The notes beneath the pieces were generated by a model. That model was given only the letters and a program-made list of their open reading frames with translations. It ran no database searches and had not been told where the DNA came from. Made by a program: the position numbers and the translations under genes. Below are positions 23,801-38,800 of a DNA stretch of 64,000 nt, in pieces. This stretch comes from Opisthorchis felineus (Eukaryota > Platyhelminthes > Trematoda > Opisthorchiida > Opisthorchiidae): contig SJOL01008723.1 in the NCBI GenBank assembly GCA_004794785.1, forward strand, positions 480,126 through 544,125, in the 5' to 3' direction. Position 1 is the first letter of the stretch. Each line of letters starts with the position of its first letter.

Positions 23801-26800
23801 TTGCACTTGTAAGTTTCCGTGCAAATGTTGTTGCCGAAAATTCGATATTTTGAGAAAATTATTTCGCCCACGGGATTTCGTGCGCTCCCTTTACCATGAA
23901 CTCCTTGATGGGGATTCCCTTCGTGAGCCTTCAGCCTGTAAGTAAGACGCTGTATGACTAAACTTGATATCTCATTCTCTGCCCACCTATTCGGGATGCT
24001 GCTGATCACTTAGTCCACTGGGTATTTGGTTGTAGTGTCTCACGTCCACTTCGCACTTTACGCTTGTTCCAATTTGGAAGTTATTCAACAGTTTATATGG
24101 TTTGTGAGTGAAAACTAATCTTGGTTCTAACAACTGGCAGCATCTAGCCATACGAAGAAGTATAGTTTGGGTAAAGATGACAAAAGGGATAGGAGCATTG
24201 TCCCCAACAGAAGAGTAGTGGTTAGACTAATGTTTTGGCTGCATGAAGTCGCTCCTTTTGGTCATACTTTCGGACTGTCTGCCGATGATTTACCCCTTCT
24301 GCTCGTCACGTAATCACCCAGTCCTTTCATTTCTTAAGTGATCCACAAAAATAGTTTTCAATGATACGTAACTGTCTCATTCAGCTTACGACGCCTTCAA
24401 GGTGAGGCACATGTCGTCTGGTTGTTACACAAGGCTAGCGGTCCACATTTTCACTCATGTTCAATATAAACGTATGTTAACACTTTTTGGTCTCTTTTCT
24501 CTGCTTGCAGCCTCATCAAAAGGTGATTCCTACCGAGGAATCTTCAGCTCTCCAGTCTCCTTCAAACCTCGTTCCCAATTGGAACTGAAGGCATAACTTT
24601 CCGCAATACAAAAGCCATTTAATGCTTGTAGAAAATGATTACGTCACAATAACTTATGGTGCTTAATAGAGAGTTCATATTCGGTCGCTCTTTAACCAAA
24701 GTGGGTAGGTTTTGGTCATAGCAATATTTAATGACCCTTATCCGGCGTCCACGGAAGCCATATGGAACACCAGTCTTTCTTGCATCATGTCTTCATAGAT
24801 CAAGTGTTGTGTCACGTGAGTAATATACGTAATACAAATTAGCAACTACGATTCTGTCCTCCGCTATCTGCGCATGGACTTTATATTATACATCTTTGCA
24901 CCTTTATGAATTCCGAAGGTCAAGTTCGAAGGTGGTAGACGTTTCCGAGTCGTAGTCGGTGAACTATGTACTTTAGATATTTCAGCGAAAAACAAGTGGA
25001 CCAGATATGCTTCACACAGTCCTGGTTACACAACAGAGTTACACAATGGAGGAATAGGTTGTAAACTGAAGTTAAGTCTAACTTCAAAAGGGTCCAGAAT
25101 GAACGAGCAAGAATTTCTTTACCGCTTTTTGGGCTCAAGCTTATAGTGCGATAAAGAGTGGCATCACAGAAACATTAAAGTGTGGTTAGCAATTATCACA
25201 TAACCAGGCAAACACCGGTCAAGTGATTCTGTATTTGGACAAATTGGAAAAAATTGGAAGGAAATGTTCTTTTTCATTGATCTTCTGTCTGAGTCAAAGT
25301 GAACAACAATGCGTTCAACTTTTCACCGTCGTTTATCCTCTGAACAATATTCTGAACGCCTGGGTTGATTACACTTCGTTATATTGGTTTCCAGTGTAAG
25401 ACAATTGGATTCAATAAGGTGGACTAATATACCAACGTCAGTACCTGTCTAGGTGAGTACATTAGGAATCCACACATAACTTCGCATTCCTACGAGTTCA
25501 GTGGCTCCGGTATCTCGGGTTTTCACCTTCTTATCCAGTGTTATGTTCGGGGGTTGATCTGTTTTGTTTGAAATCTTTATATAACAGAGACGTCAATTGA
25601 CAAAACCAAGTGTTCCTCCTCTTTTCAGCCTCTTACTCTGTTGAATGAAAACGATTTCTGTATCACCCACATACAGGAAACGGATGTGTGAGCATGCAGA
25701 GTCGTTTACTTACAACAGGATGATGCAAGGTGAAAGGTTTTGAGTTTACTACTGATTGAATAAAGTAAAAATACAAGGTTGGTTTAATATGCTATACTTT
25801 TTATGACGGACACTAACAAAACAGGGAGTCTAGTATAAAAGTTGAACTGTATTACGGTTGCAAACGCCTGTGTCCGGAGTGACCCTATTTTAACGAAGGT
25901 TGAAGGGACACCATCATCAGCATAATCAGCTGTTAAAACCGCGTACTTGCCGTACTTGCCACAGTTTTATTCACCGATGATTTGGGGAGATGGGGTAGGT
26001 AGCTGAGCATTGATATAATTGATGCTTAAAGATCGCGGTGTCACTGAACTTTTCACTAGAGAAGGGGTTGTTAGGGGAGCTATGCACTGAAGGCATGAGA
26101 GCCATTGAGGGTGAAACTGGACCATGTCTTACAGTGTCTCCAACCATTAATGTGTCCCGTCTCGGGGTCCCCATCCAGGGAGATGACAATAATCAGCGCA
26201 GTTGAGTTTGCTGGTAATGGCTTTAATATTTCGCTGCCACCTCAGTGTTTGACCTCCCCTGGATCGTTTCCACCCTTCACGTGGTTGTGCGAAGACAGTC
26301 CTTCGAGGAGGTTGGTCGACTAGCAAACGAAGCATGTGGCTAAGCCAGCGCAACCTATGCAGCATGATCAGTTCATCTATCTTGGGTGAGTTATTTCTTC
26401 CGAAAACCATCCGACGTAGTTCAGCGTTACTTATCCGGTGTTTCTACCGGACTCGGACAATGATCCGAAGACATCCATGGTCAAACACTTAATCTTTTGA
26501 CGTCCTCGGTGCGCAGCTGCCAGGTTGCTAACCGGTATATGGAGTACACCGCAGCATTGTAAACCCGACCTTTGACGGATAAGCTGATGTCAGGACTACG
26601 CCACAGTTGATGCAGGTTCACGGAGGCTACTCTGGCTTTCCCAATTAGGATGGAAATACATCTTTCACGAGACCACCAGGACTGATACAGCTGCCAAGGT
26701 AGACAAATTCGTCTCCTACCTCAATCGGCTCATCCGCAAGCATAAGGTTCGGGCCCACTCAGTCTTGCAGCAGTACTTTACACTTTGCAGGCGCGAAGTG

Positions 26801-29800
26801 CATGCCAAACTGTGAGGCAGAATTATTTATTTTGAAGGTACCGCGATGATCTGTGTGTCATGACAACATCGATCTGTGTGTTCGTGGCGGCGAGGATGTT
26901 CGTGTTTGAGGAAATCTTTATTGGGCGTCGTCTTGCATCTCGTACATCCTGTGAAATTCATTCGGTTTTCAGCATACGGCAGTGAGACCATTTTCGTTCT
27001 AGTCCTGGAAATTACAGAAGCGTTGGTGTCACTTGAAATCGGCTGTATGCCGCAGGCTACAAAGCCAAGGCCGCAGCGTGAACCCAGAGTATTCCGCAAA
27101 GGTTTGCGTATACTGACTGTATCCTGGATGATCAAAGACAAGTTGTTGTGGCGACCCATTCTACGATCGGCTGTCCATGGTCAGTAGCTTTTGGCAACCG
27201 CTTCGTTCAAGATTGTAATGACAAGTTGTCTGCAGCGGACAGAATCATGCTTTACGGTAATTGGTCTGACTGACAAATGTTACTTTTCACAAACTTACCT
27301 CATTTATTCACTACCTTTTGATGAATTTTACAGAATAATAGTCCGCTGTGATTATTATGCGGCCCTCATGACATTTTCGTGGATTTGACCTCAAACATGC
27401 TTGTCTACTGATGGAAAGACTTTTTACTCACCTTCCGATAGACGACACTCATGATACCCATCGCCTCTATAGCCAGGATTGCATGAACAGATACCTCCCT
27501 GACAAACTGCATTTGCGGCGCAGCGCACATTGTCGCACGGATCTAATACGAAAGAAATACAAGGAATTTACCCAGTTTCTGATTCATCACAAGTGACAAA
27601 TGGGTTGGACTCAATTAGGACTAGTACGGCCGTTCTTCGCACAGACTACGGTACTCCGTTCAAAATCTCCAATAGCTCGTAACGATTGTTTTTTAAATAA
27701 TTTCCAGGATGCCTGGTCTCTGGCATTTTAGATTGTGTACACCTTGAACAAACAGCCTCTCAAAAGCATTTACCTTATTCACGTGCGTTGTGTGAAACTT
27801 TTTCTTCCTTTTCATGGGGATAAATATATCCAAAGAACATGCCCTTTTGAAATGAACTTACCATCAGTTCGTGGATCACAAAAGTTGACGCCATCACCAA
27901 CGTAGCCGTGACTGCAGTAGCACCGGTTCTCATAACACTGACCGAAGGCATGACACTGTACACCAGCACAGAGATCTAAGAAGATAGGATATGTTGTTTG
28001 GGTTATTCTCAGTTCACCATTCAAATGAAATGCACGCATATCTACTTCAGGAATGGTATGGATTCTCATGCACAAATTCAGGCTACCGATCACAAGGTTA
28101 ATACATCTGAGACAGATAGATAAGCGTGCCCAACACCGTCTTTTTCAACAACCAGCCGCATTTACCCACAGTTTGTGGCTATTGAGAAGATATTCTATCC
28201 TAGGAGTGATGGCACTCTTCAGTGAAAGGCCAAGGAGCACTTTAGGATTATTTTATCCTTGAGAAACACTAATGCTGTCCACACCTCGGGAGATTCGTAC
28301 TCGCAAGCTCCAGGTGAGCAGTTGTTAGAAAGGAGTCACTGCTCCTGTTGATAACTACCGCTCAGGTATCTCTGAGATCCACGACGCGAGCGAATTAAAC
28401 CGATGACGCTTCAAAGATACACGATTAATACTTATCGAACACTTGTGCCGTCGCCATGAGCAATATAGCGGCTCACTGTACTTTGCTGAATGATAGTATG
28501 CAAATTCTCGTTAGCGTTGGTGGATAGAGAAATTATGTTCAGGCAGGGAGACATCAGAATGAACAGCAGGTTCACCGCAACGGCATTTGTTTATTAGGAA
28601 GGATTTTCGGGCCGAGCAGAGTTCCAAGGAAACCAGTGGGTTACCGCTAAATCCGTCGGAAAGTGCGTATTTCGAAATGCAGCACATATCCGGATGGAAA
28701 GTGCCCCGTTCACAAAATAGGTTGTCAGATTTTTATCCGAACTTAAGGAATATCCAACAAGTTATAAACATTTGGCACACATACAAGTGAAAGAAGTCTT
28801 TCCGACTGGCTAAAATGAACACGAAGCACGGCCATCAGAAGTCAGTGTCTTAGGGAATCATTGAGGAAACTGACCTTCAGTTTGCGAAAACATGTGTGGC
28901 CTGTTGAAAAAGCTGTAGGCAGTTAAACCAAGTCCTTTGATGGATGGAATAAGGAGAATGTCGATGAACATGAAGTTCGCGAACAAAACACTTACCTAAT
29001 TTGAAGCGGGGTATATAAAAGCGCCATCCTTTAGTAACTAATCATTACGGAGTCTGTAGAGCGCAAACTACGTCAGCTTCCATGCCTTAAGCTGGCTCTA
29101 ATAACGTTTTATAAGATTTCGGCGCATAATACGATGTACGCGCCGAACATGAATCAGTCGGCAGTATAGAGTGCAGCCACCTTGATGAAGAATGTTCCGT
29201 AAGTTGAGAGTCCCAGTTTGAACAGCATTGGAGAAATTTTGGCCTGTGTCACGTTCCAGCTACTGACCTGAAAGTCACAAACTTGAATCACCCAAGAGGT
29301 TTGTGAGATCTGCGCTGCTGGTCGCTTCCATCGTAGATGAGACAGTTGTGCAGTTCTTTTAGCCTTCACAGTATAGGCTAATTTCCCCTGCACAGTTATT
29401 GAGGAAAAGTTAAAAGTGCTTACAGTAATCTTGAAAGTAAGAATATTCATCACGTCCCAACTATTACGATTTCCTGCGGCATACGCCCGAAGAAAAAATA
29501 ACACTGTGTGCTGTGAATCAGTTCATTCCGCTCTACTACCTTTAAGTTTGTTTGAGAACATTCGTCCCTAATGTTTTCTCACCCTGTGATTGCCATATAA
29601 TACCTCAAAGATGGCTTCATTTCACTTCAGGCTTTGACTAGTATGCTTGACCGACAGAAAACGGGCTCAGGGACTGTGAATACTATCCAGGGTATTTATT
29701 ATTATCATCCTTATTATTGCTACCATCATTGGATTATTTAGACAGAAACGCACTGCTGTGGATGCATACGGCTTTCAGCAAATTAACCTGGCTCAATGAC

Positions 29801-32800
29801 TCGGACATGTGTTATCAAATCAAGACAAACCTGGGAGGTGATTTTTCAAAGCCAAACATTAAGTACACCACAAGGAGTCAGTCAAACAACTGCAGGCGTA
29901 CTGTAAATTTATCCATGTCAGTATGTTAAAACGAGGAATATTATTCTGCCTTGATTTGCAAGTGCATAAGTATTTATTTCGTAGAGAAACGAAATGAGTG
30001 TCCAAATGTAATACGCTGGAAAAGTCATCCTATCCAGAAAGGGTATTATATCAAAAGGACGAATGAAGGCCTTCGTCAGTGGACGGTTTGACAGACACTG
30101 ATCATGTGGGGTATTCGACACTGAGAAAATAATGCACCCAAGCAGTTTTGAAGGGAACAAAATTTTTGAGGTGAGCAGCACACTAATGTGCAAAATTTTG
30201 TTAATGAATAACAAAAGGTTGTTTACACTCGGTACTTGTCTTGTCAAAGGTTCTCGCTTGATTGAACACGAACATGCATTGACCTTCCATTCAGAACCAG
30301 ATAAACCACACTTTAAGCTAGAAACAGGGTTTTTCCTAGCATGCAACTACACGAGTCTCCGAGCATGCAAATTGCAACTGTGCATGCCACTCAGAAAATC
30401 TTACCCCCGTTAGCAGGTCTACAATCCCGATATCCGTCTCCAGTGTAGCCTGGAAGACAGCGGCACTCGCCAGCCTCACAACGTGCATTGGTATGACATT
30501 GTACTTTGGTACATGGATCTGAGAAGAGGTGCGGATTTTATAGGATGACGTAACTGGTCAGAAAAAGACAAGATAGTATGCCCGATGAATTCTCTATCAG
30601 TTAGTCTTATCATTGTTTTAACTCATCCTATAATGTAGTTCAAGGGGTCCTTTTCCCATTGTACCATGTTTTGTTTCGTCTGGATCTCTTGGTTTTACCA
30701 CATCTGACGGATTTCAAAGAACAACTTATGACAGCATCCTTGAACAACTAGGGTGAACCTCACCAAAAGAGAGGTGACCTTTCTTAAATACTCTAACAGC
30801 AATTTATCCGCGAACGTTATGACCATTATACTGTGCTGTTAAATTTCTCAGTTGTAGTTGCTGCTTTGGAATGATCATCATGATTAACTTACTCAAAAAA
30901 TCTGGTGTGAAAGAAACAGGATAGTTTAAAGGAGCACCATGAGACCAATCAAGGAAGCTAATCTGTAGCCTTGCCACTCTGAGGGGTGGTTTGTCCTGAG
31001 GCGGAAACTTCAGCCTGCAGCTGTTGAGATTCGTATATCATGTGAGTGGCAAAACAGAATAGGCATCTGTAATAGATTAATATTATGACACGAGAAGCAG
31101 TCATGTGGAAAGGTTCAGCAACTTTCATATGAGTGAATAGGATGAAACCTGCAGTCCAATCAGACGAACGTCGGTGGTTTGTTTCACACCCGTTGAATCT
31201 AGCTACTCGCAAGTAGTTATTAAAAAGGATTGATATCGACGACCATGTTGTCCTAACCGATTCCGATGTGAAAAGTTATTTCCCGTTAAAAACCGTTTCA
31301 TCAAAAAGAAGTATTTGTATGGCTCCCGCACTATGGAACTGATTAAATCTGTAAGTCTGTCGAAGAAAAATCGGAAAAATAGACAACTGTATTCCAAATA
31401 TTGGAAAATAGACTGAGTCAGGAAAACTATGATCGCCGCAAGGACAATGACCCATACATCTTATTTGTTCATTTACGAACAAAAGTGCTAAATTGGTGGG
31501 AGTCACCAAAAACAATTTAACTTTGTGCAGAAACATCGCTGTTTTGCAAAGAACGATCTTGTGACAAATAGTCGTAACAGCTAATTAAACAGGGATAGGT
31601 CATTAGCTTTTGAGTGGCATCCAGAGAGGCCTTTAGTTTTAGTACTGATTCCGAGGTTATAAGAAGGATGATGAGTAGGAAAAATTCCTGCGAATATCGA
31701 ACTGGATTAGGTATTGACTTGTGTTTCATGGCCCTACGGATTGAACTATTTAGGTTAATGACTGAGAACCCACCGAACATTTACTTTTTTCAACTTTTGG
31801 GTTCTGTCATAAATATTGTGGGGCGACATCTGACCAAAGTTATAGGGAGCGTTAATCATCTTCCGGAATCAATAAATTTAATCGAAAAACCGTTTGGCTG
31901 GTTGGTAAGCCCTTGTGTGCCAGTGGAACCACTGAAATTTGGGTCTGATCAAGAAACGAGGAGTTTAGTCAATGGGTGATCGTTCGCAGATAAGCGTGAC
32001 CCGCAGTACATTGGCTAGAAACTACTATGTCTTTTAATAAATCATAAAAATAATGATTATATGACTGTCAACTCCGTTTAACTGATAGCTGAATGCACAG
32101 GTAAAGTCGAAACCGGTTTTTTAAGCAAGCTGAGGCGTCCTTACCTTCCATCTGCTGGAGTTCGCGACATTCCCGGTAGCCGTCACCTTCATAGCCTACC
32201 AAGCAGTGACAGTAACCGGCTTCACATCTGGCGTTTGGGTGACATCTCACATCTGCACAAAGATCTGTCATGGAATATGTCCGGTAAATAAGGGGTCGCA
32301 AAAACAGTGCAATTCGCCGAACTAGGCCAGTTGCGCATGCAGAGACTGCTTTGCATATGGTGCTATAATCGGAGCATTGTGGTGCGCTTCACATATTTTT
32401 CATACTGATGAAGGTGTGAGATTTATGGCAGCTTGCACTCATGCGAGCTGCATTCAGGGTGAAAATGTTCATCGAAACAAATCAAAAGGATTACCAGCGC
32501 AGCTAGTACAGCGTTTAGAATGCACACAGTAAAAAGAGCATGCTGCTTGGTTAGTTAATTGCTCATCACCATCGCCTCACCCCTTCGAGGTGTGCAAGAC
32601 CAATAACCGTCGCCTTGAAACCCATCCCGACACACACATCGACCGTTGTCGCAATAAGCGAATTTGTGACATCTTACGTCTTTGCATACATTGATAAATT
32701 CGGGTTCTAAAATGTCAGATGTATTTGACAACGTGAAATGCAGAAGGATCACATCTGACCAATCTTACTGAAAAGCAATCTTAGTCCACCCGCCACAAGC

Positions 32801-35800
32801 AGCAAAACGAAAGTACATGAGGACATAATAATTAGTCATCAGATGTTCTTCTGCCTGGGAGGGGGATCAAACGGATGGCTTATAGAGGGAAAGAATTTAT
32901 TGTCTATCCACTGTTGGACATTTTTGCTTAAAATAATCATCCTTCTGACCTTGACATACGCAGCACAGAAACGTTCCGCTCCAACGGGAGGATTTTAAGC
33001 CCTGTTGGCAGTGGATCCGTTTTGCGTTCCCTAAACCATAATATCATGATCCCTGATAACTGTGGCTTACTGGCTTTCAATGTGGCTATATTAGCCACCA
33101 AAAAACTGCTTCAAACACTGGCCGAAATTGAGCCTCACCCATGGTTACGGACATCTTTGTCAGTTATGTAGAATATGGTCAAGTTTTAAGACCATTTCGG
33201 CTAAGTATTAAATTCTAGCTGCAAGAGTTAGGGACGGTTTGAAGAGGGTGCAACCGAAAAGCACGCAGTATTGATCATTGAGCAAACATTTTTGGCAATT
33301 TTGCGCCCGAATAGAGCAATCCGGGTGTCTCAGTCGTTCTGAACAAGAAACTGTGTACTGTGTTAGCATTCACCTTTATGTTTCTTAATTTAAGCTCTTT
33401 TTATATGAATTCACTTCTCAAATGCATTCTCTTATGATGTTTACACTCAGTCACGGCTCCGAATATCCATTTTTTTCGACCAACGAGCTTTCTGATTAAC
33501 CGAAAAAGTGCTATTTGTGGTTTTGGTACGGAGACTAATCAACATAGCAATGTTGTGGAGCATGGGTAGATCGGGTGCACCACTTGGTTGATTGGATTGC
33601 CAAAGTTTCGTCACCAGTCGAAGCGGTAACGACAGTGATAAAACGTTTGTCCAACAATCAAGCTCGGTGGACAGGTCAACAACCAGCTGGTCGCCCTTTC
33701 ATTATTCTGCTAGGATGCTATTCATTTTCCGTCATTTTGTGATCACATTTTGTCCCGCCAAGTATCACCTACTGTTAAGACTTTTTACTACTTAGTACAC
33801 TACTAAAAGCGTGTAACACGGTCAGTTGTTTATGTAGCTAGATTGAAATCACCCTGAGCAACGGAATAAAGTGAAGTGCTGAGACCAGGAAACTTTCTGT
33901 AGGGTAACGAAATTAAATTGCGCGGGTAGTTCGTCGTTACCATAGCCTATCCCGAATATTTGGGCGTTTTCCTTAAAATCTGCAGGCCAGCTTAGGAGGA
34001 AACATTGGTCCTGCGGTTGGGACACTCGAGCCTAATGTGTATTTCATATGGAGTTCACTTCGATTTCCGGAGAAGCATTTCGAATTGAATAATACCGATG
34101 TTTGATCCCGGTCGATCACACCGCACCAGGCCCAACAAATTAGAAATATCTTTTGTCGAATACTGAGAGTACAGGCGTGTTGAGGAAAGCAGTTAATGCC
34201 TACACTGTAAAATGATAAAAAAGCTCATGCAAATATGTAGGAAGAGTGAGAGACAGCTTTTCCACTAAATTTTTATGGTCTAAGGGTCAATTTTACCCAT
34301 TTGTCAACTGAAATAAAACAGTCGACCTCGTGTTTGAGGATTTTAAAACGAGCAAACGCGCTGAACATCTGAGGAGTTGAAGTCGGTGACACAGTTTAAA
34401 CCATTTTGACATTATAAGCCTTATAAGCCTTATAAGCCTCTGCAGTAATACTGCGTGCTGCAGACTGTCAGATATGCAACAGTACTGGATAAATTCGAGG
34501 CACAGCCACCGGTGATGCTAATTCACGTCAGTTTGATTGACCAGATAACTTAGATGGATACTAAGAAACCAGAACCTCCGGTGGTGTTTATGTGTGTTTA
34601 GAGCACGTCACCTCTCAGCTTTAGCTGAAAGTTGTGACGACAGACCTATCTCACAAGACAACTGTACTCACCAGATCCATGTTGAAGGCATTGTGAGATC
34701 TACAGTCAGCTAACTAGTAGATATTTCAGCTATTCAGACACCAAGCTGCCAAAGGTAATTGAAAGTTGCAGTTCGATCAGGCTCCCTAAACGGACAAGAC
34801 ATGTATGGATATATAATAAAATTGCACCTCCACATTGCTAAAGACTATGCAGTATCATGCAGAGTTATATGGTTTTTCGTTCAGCCTCACCGCGAGGATG
34901 GCTGCACTGCCAGTATCCATCGCCTTCATAACCCGGGTTACAAACACACTGACCATTGCGACAGTGGCCGTTTTGGTGACACACGACTCCTTCACACAAA
35001 TCTAATTGAAGAATAAGTAGATAAATGTATATACGGCTTGAATACCAATACACATTTTAGTGTGATATCTGGGTGAAAAAAATCAAACGCATTATGAAAT
35101 GGATCACACCGAAAGAGAAGGACTATGTGAAATTATTTACTTCAACCATGTAAACAAAAGTACACCGATTTTTCATTCAAAAAATAGCATTCAACTATTT
35201 CTACTAGCTCACTCATCAGTAAAGAACGGAATCTGAGCTCCTCGGCTGAATAAAATGAAACGCGACAAGGTGAAGTGGGAGGCACACAGAAGTGCATTGG
35301 CTAGAATAAACTATTGGAGTCTAGGTCCAAAGTGAATTAGTACAAGAAGTAGACCAGATTAAGAGTGAACGGGAAGGTATAACCGAAAACCATTCAAGCT
35401 CCTTCATAAGCGCCACTTGTTTGATTTCATGCGAACAGCAGGAGGTTGGGGTTTAATTTTGAAAAAAATAGTAGAGACATTACACACGGTGCCTAAGAAT
35501 AAGATTGCGAATCAAGGACCAAATAGTTCATCTTCTGAAGTGCTCGCTTTTTACCAGGTGTTATAAAAGGACACTGAGGTCCGCTCATGTTTTGTAGCTA
35601 AAAAAGTTAAACTAAGAGTTGGACGAAGAACCAGAGCGAAGACAGGAACAGTAATCGATCGCCTAAACACCGGTTCCAAGTCAAAAGGCGGCAATTCAAG
35701 TGCCGCTGTTTTTTGTCACTTAAAATGGAGCGGAGGTATGTGATGTTCGTGTATTACCATAAATTACGCCAACGCCCCCGGGGAATTCGGGCAGCCAGTG

Positions 35801-38800
35801 AGTGACATCCATGCAATTGATAAACAGTTACTGACTGTATCAAGGGCTGATCACAACCACACGCCTGAAACTTGAACCTTAAATTTTCAAAAGGCTTTAG
35901 ATTATACTTATGAAATCATTCTGCTGTCTCAGTTTTCAGGTTCTTATTCCTGTCTACAAACACATGTTGGCAACAGAGCGGTAAGCGAATAAACTCGAAT
36001 TATTCTGTTGGAAGTTTAGTATAGGCAGAAAATTGGCTGAACATTACTAAATGGTTGTCTTGACGAATTCAGTAAAATTAAACAACAGGAAGCAAAATCA
36101 ACCTGAGCCTCAGGAAAGGTGAGGTTCAAGATATTCAAGACACGTATACAAATGGTAATTCTCATGAGCGCCGCTCACCGAACACAGTTTCATTGCATGA
36201 ATAATACCCATCACCCTCGAATCCCCGATCACACTGGCAGCGTCCGTTTATACACCGTGCGTTCATGTGACAACGAATTCCCTCACAGGGGTCTGTGGAT
36301 TAACGTGAAGAAAAGGGCGACAGTTCAGCATGTGCATAGGTCAACCGGACAGGTATAGGTCGCTCCATGTGGTATTCATGCAATCCCACATTCAACGGCA
36401 TGCCATTTTATCAAGCGCCTACCTCGGGGCATTGGTCGACAATGATATTGCCCATCACCATCGTATCCATCCATACAGCGACAACGGCCATGTTCGCATC
36501 TAGCGTACTGGTGGCACAGAACACCTTCACAAGGATCTGCAGAATGATGTAACAGTTTAGTCGCATACGGTATGTCATCGACTATGCAAGCACTAATATG
36601 CATGCAGTGCGACAGTCCAGCGAAACATCACGAAAACCTGGGCAAAAGAGTTTGCCATGAGATTAATCACATTCATACAGCAGCAATCCCGTTTTGGCTA
36701 TCCGACATAATCATTGCAGCAAAAAAGAGGTTTGTTGTAATTCACTAGAATCCGAAGGCGGTGCACGTTGTGTTCCAGTTGGCTGGTTGTCAGAGGCTTT
36801 TGATAATTCGTCTCAGAATGTGGGAGCCCTGAGTGGGTTGGGGTAAGAAAACTGAATTGTGCTGATGGTTTGAAATGTTTTGGTCGATCTTCCACAAGTT
36901 CTGCATTCACGTTGCAAATGTGTACCAGTGTGGAGACTACCACAGGCATGTCAAGCGTTTTGGCTTTAAAGTCAAAGCTTGAGGAAATATAGTAGTTCAT
37001 AGAGTGGGATCAAAGAGATATACGTATATGCGGCTTGTCGCAGTGGTGAGGTGACATTCCGTTTTCCAGCGTGATAAATCATCACCCTCATAATCGTGCC
37101 TTTCACGTGTCTCATCGCCATCATCACAAATTTAAGTACTTCCATTGTCCAAAGTTACCCAAAATTTATTCGTTGCCTGACAATGTGCATCATACACTTT
37201 CGAGTTCCACTTGAAAGGGTTTCTAACATGTGATAATCGGTTTCGCCCACACAACTGTTTATAACAAAGCAGCTTTTCAGCCCCGTCGGATTCATCAGCC
37301 ATAACCTCAATTCATGCCAGTCACAGAAGAGTAGCGGGTCGGCAAAGGTGGAAATGTTACATAATCGGACAGAAAGATAAATGCTATCGTGAAGAGCGTC
37401 GTATGTACTTTCCTTTAGCCTAAGGAACACCAAGTAAGGCATGCTGCCTTACTGGAATTTGACAAGGGACACAAGTTTACTGTGATCCCTGAATATTGTA
37501 AAGCTTCCATTGCAAAACTAGTCCCGGGGGACTGGTGAACTCACTTCCAGAACTGAGAAGGCCAAGGCAGCGTTTGCCAACCTTTGACATTTGTCGCGCC
37601 TACAGGACATCAGCCTGACTGTCAGAGGTAGAGTGGCGTCGTTCAGTTTTCCACATCTGAATCAGAGACGTAGCTGTCGCTTGCGGAAAAACGTCGAAGA
37701 CTCTCCGTGTTTGATCATCGGTGCCTCCGAAGCCATGTGCAGGTCCGGTGGGAACATGAGGTCAGTAGCGATGGAGTACGTGGATAGTTTCCAGGGAAGT
37801 CCACTCTCCATCAATAGATTAGCTGGTCCCACTCAGCAGATTATAATAGTTAGGCATGTAATTCGTACGTCAGAGGAATGTTTACCTCGTAGAGCTCTCT
37901 TCTCCACTGTGTCAGATGGAGACGCCCTGGAGGAGGTCAGTCCATGACTTGGCAACGGAGAATGAAAGCTTCTACCATCTAATTCATTTGTGTTGGTAGT
38001 GCCATCTCCATGAGTAGGGACAATGGGACGAGACAATCCGGTGGTTATTTACCCTGACAGATATGGCCATGTCAGGTAGCGAATGGCGCTCTTGCAATAC
38101 AGCTACCTTCTTCGCGTAGATCTTACTCCCTGATACACGGGGAAAACAGATCCAGAGGTTGCCAATACACAGATTTGGCCGTTGTCTCCAAATTTTGGTT
38201 CTCCTTCTCCTTCTCCTAGGTGAACGGAGCTGCAATAGCTCAAACCACTACACTTTGTTGATAGAAATTAAATTACACTGACTCACTGTACACTAACCAC
38301 CGGGTTCAATTTTTCTCTCATTTTGTAAATAAATTATAACTTCTCTGGTATTTTTGAGGAGAACAGTTATCCCCAAGTAGAATAATTTTGATATAAGTTC
38401 CAGCGACTTCAAGTAGGGTGAAAGGATGAATGGAAATGCATGATTGTTTTGAATATAGATGACATGAAGATTGCGTGAATGGGGCCACAGGACAGTCATG
38501 TAAATCGAGGTTATTAGCGAGGCAGCAAAAGGGGGAAGCGTTAAGAGAGCTATGGGGCAAGAAGAAACCACTGAAGGCTCGACAGCATGCAGGAAATTGC
38601 ATATATAGTGGGACGATAATAAGCGTGAGTCGCTACGCAGAGAGTATAAGATGATAAGTAAAACGTTCCGTCAATAAACTGGTTCTTTGATTTCACCATC
38701 CTGCTTACCACTGTGTTTTGGTTGACATTCCCAGTAACCGTCACCTTCGTATCCTTCAATACACCGACACTGGCCCATATAACACTCAGCGTAATAATGA

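Noticed and set aside
26827..27187. Overlapping 103- and 110-residue frames on both strands
   Set aside because: No recognisable domain; overlap on opposite strands next to retrotransposon copy 4 suggests chance or repeat-derived openness.
35190..35225. Minus-strand CTGATGAG with GAAA downstream
   Set aside because: The spacer cannot pair and no repeat body matches the other two copies.
37280..37320. Minus-strand CTGATGA followed by GAAA at 13 bases, considered as a third hammerhead
   Set aside because: The intervening bases do not form stem II and the CGAAAC box is not conserved; likely chance.
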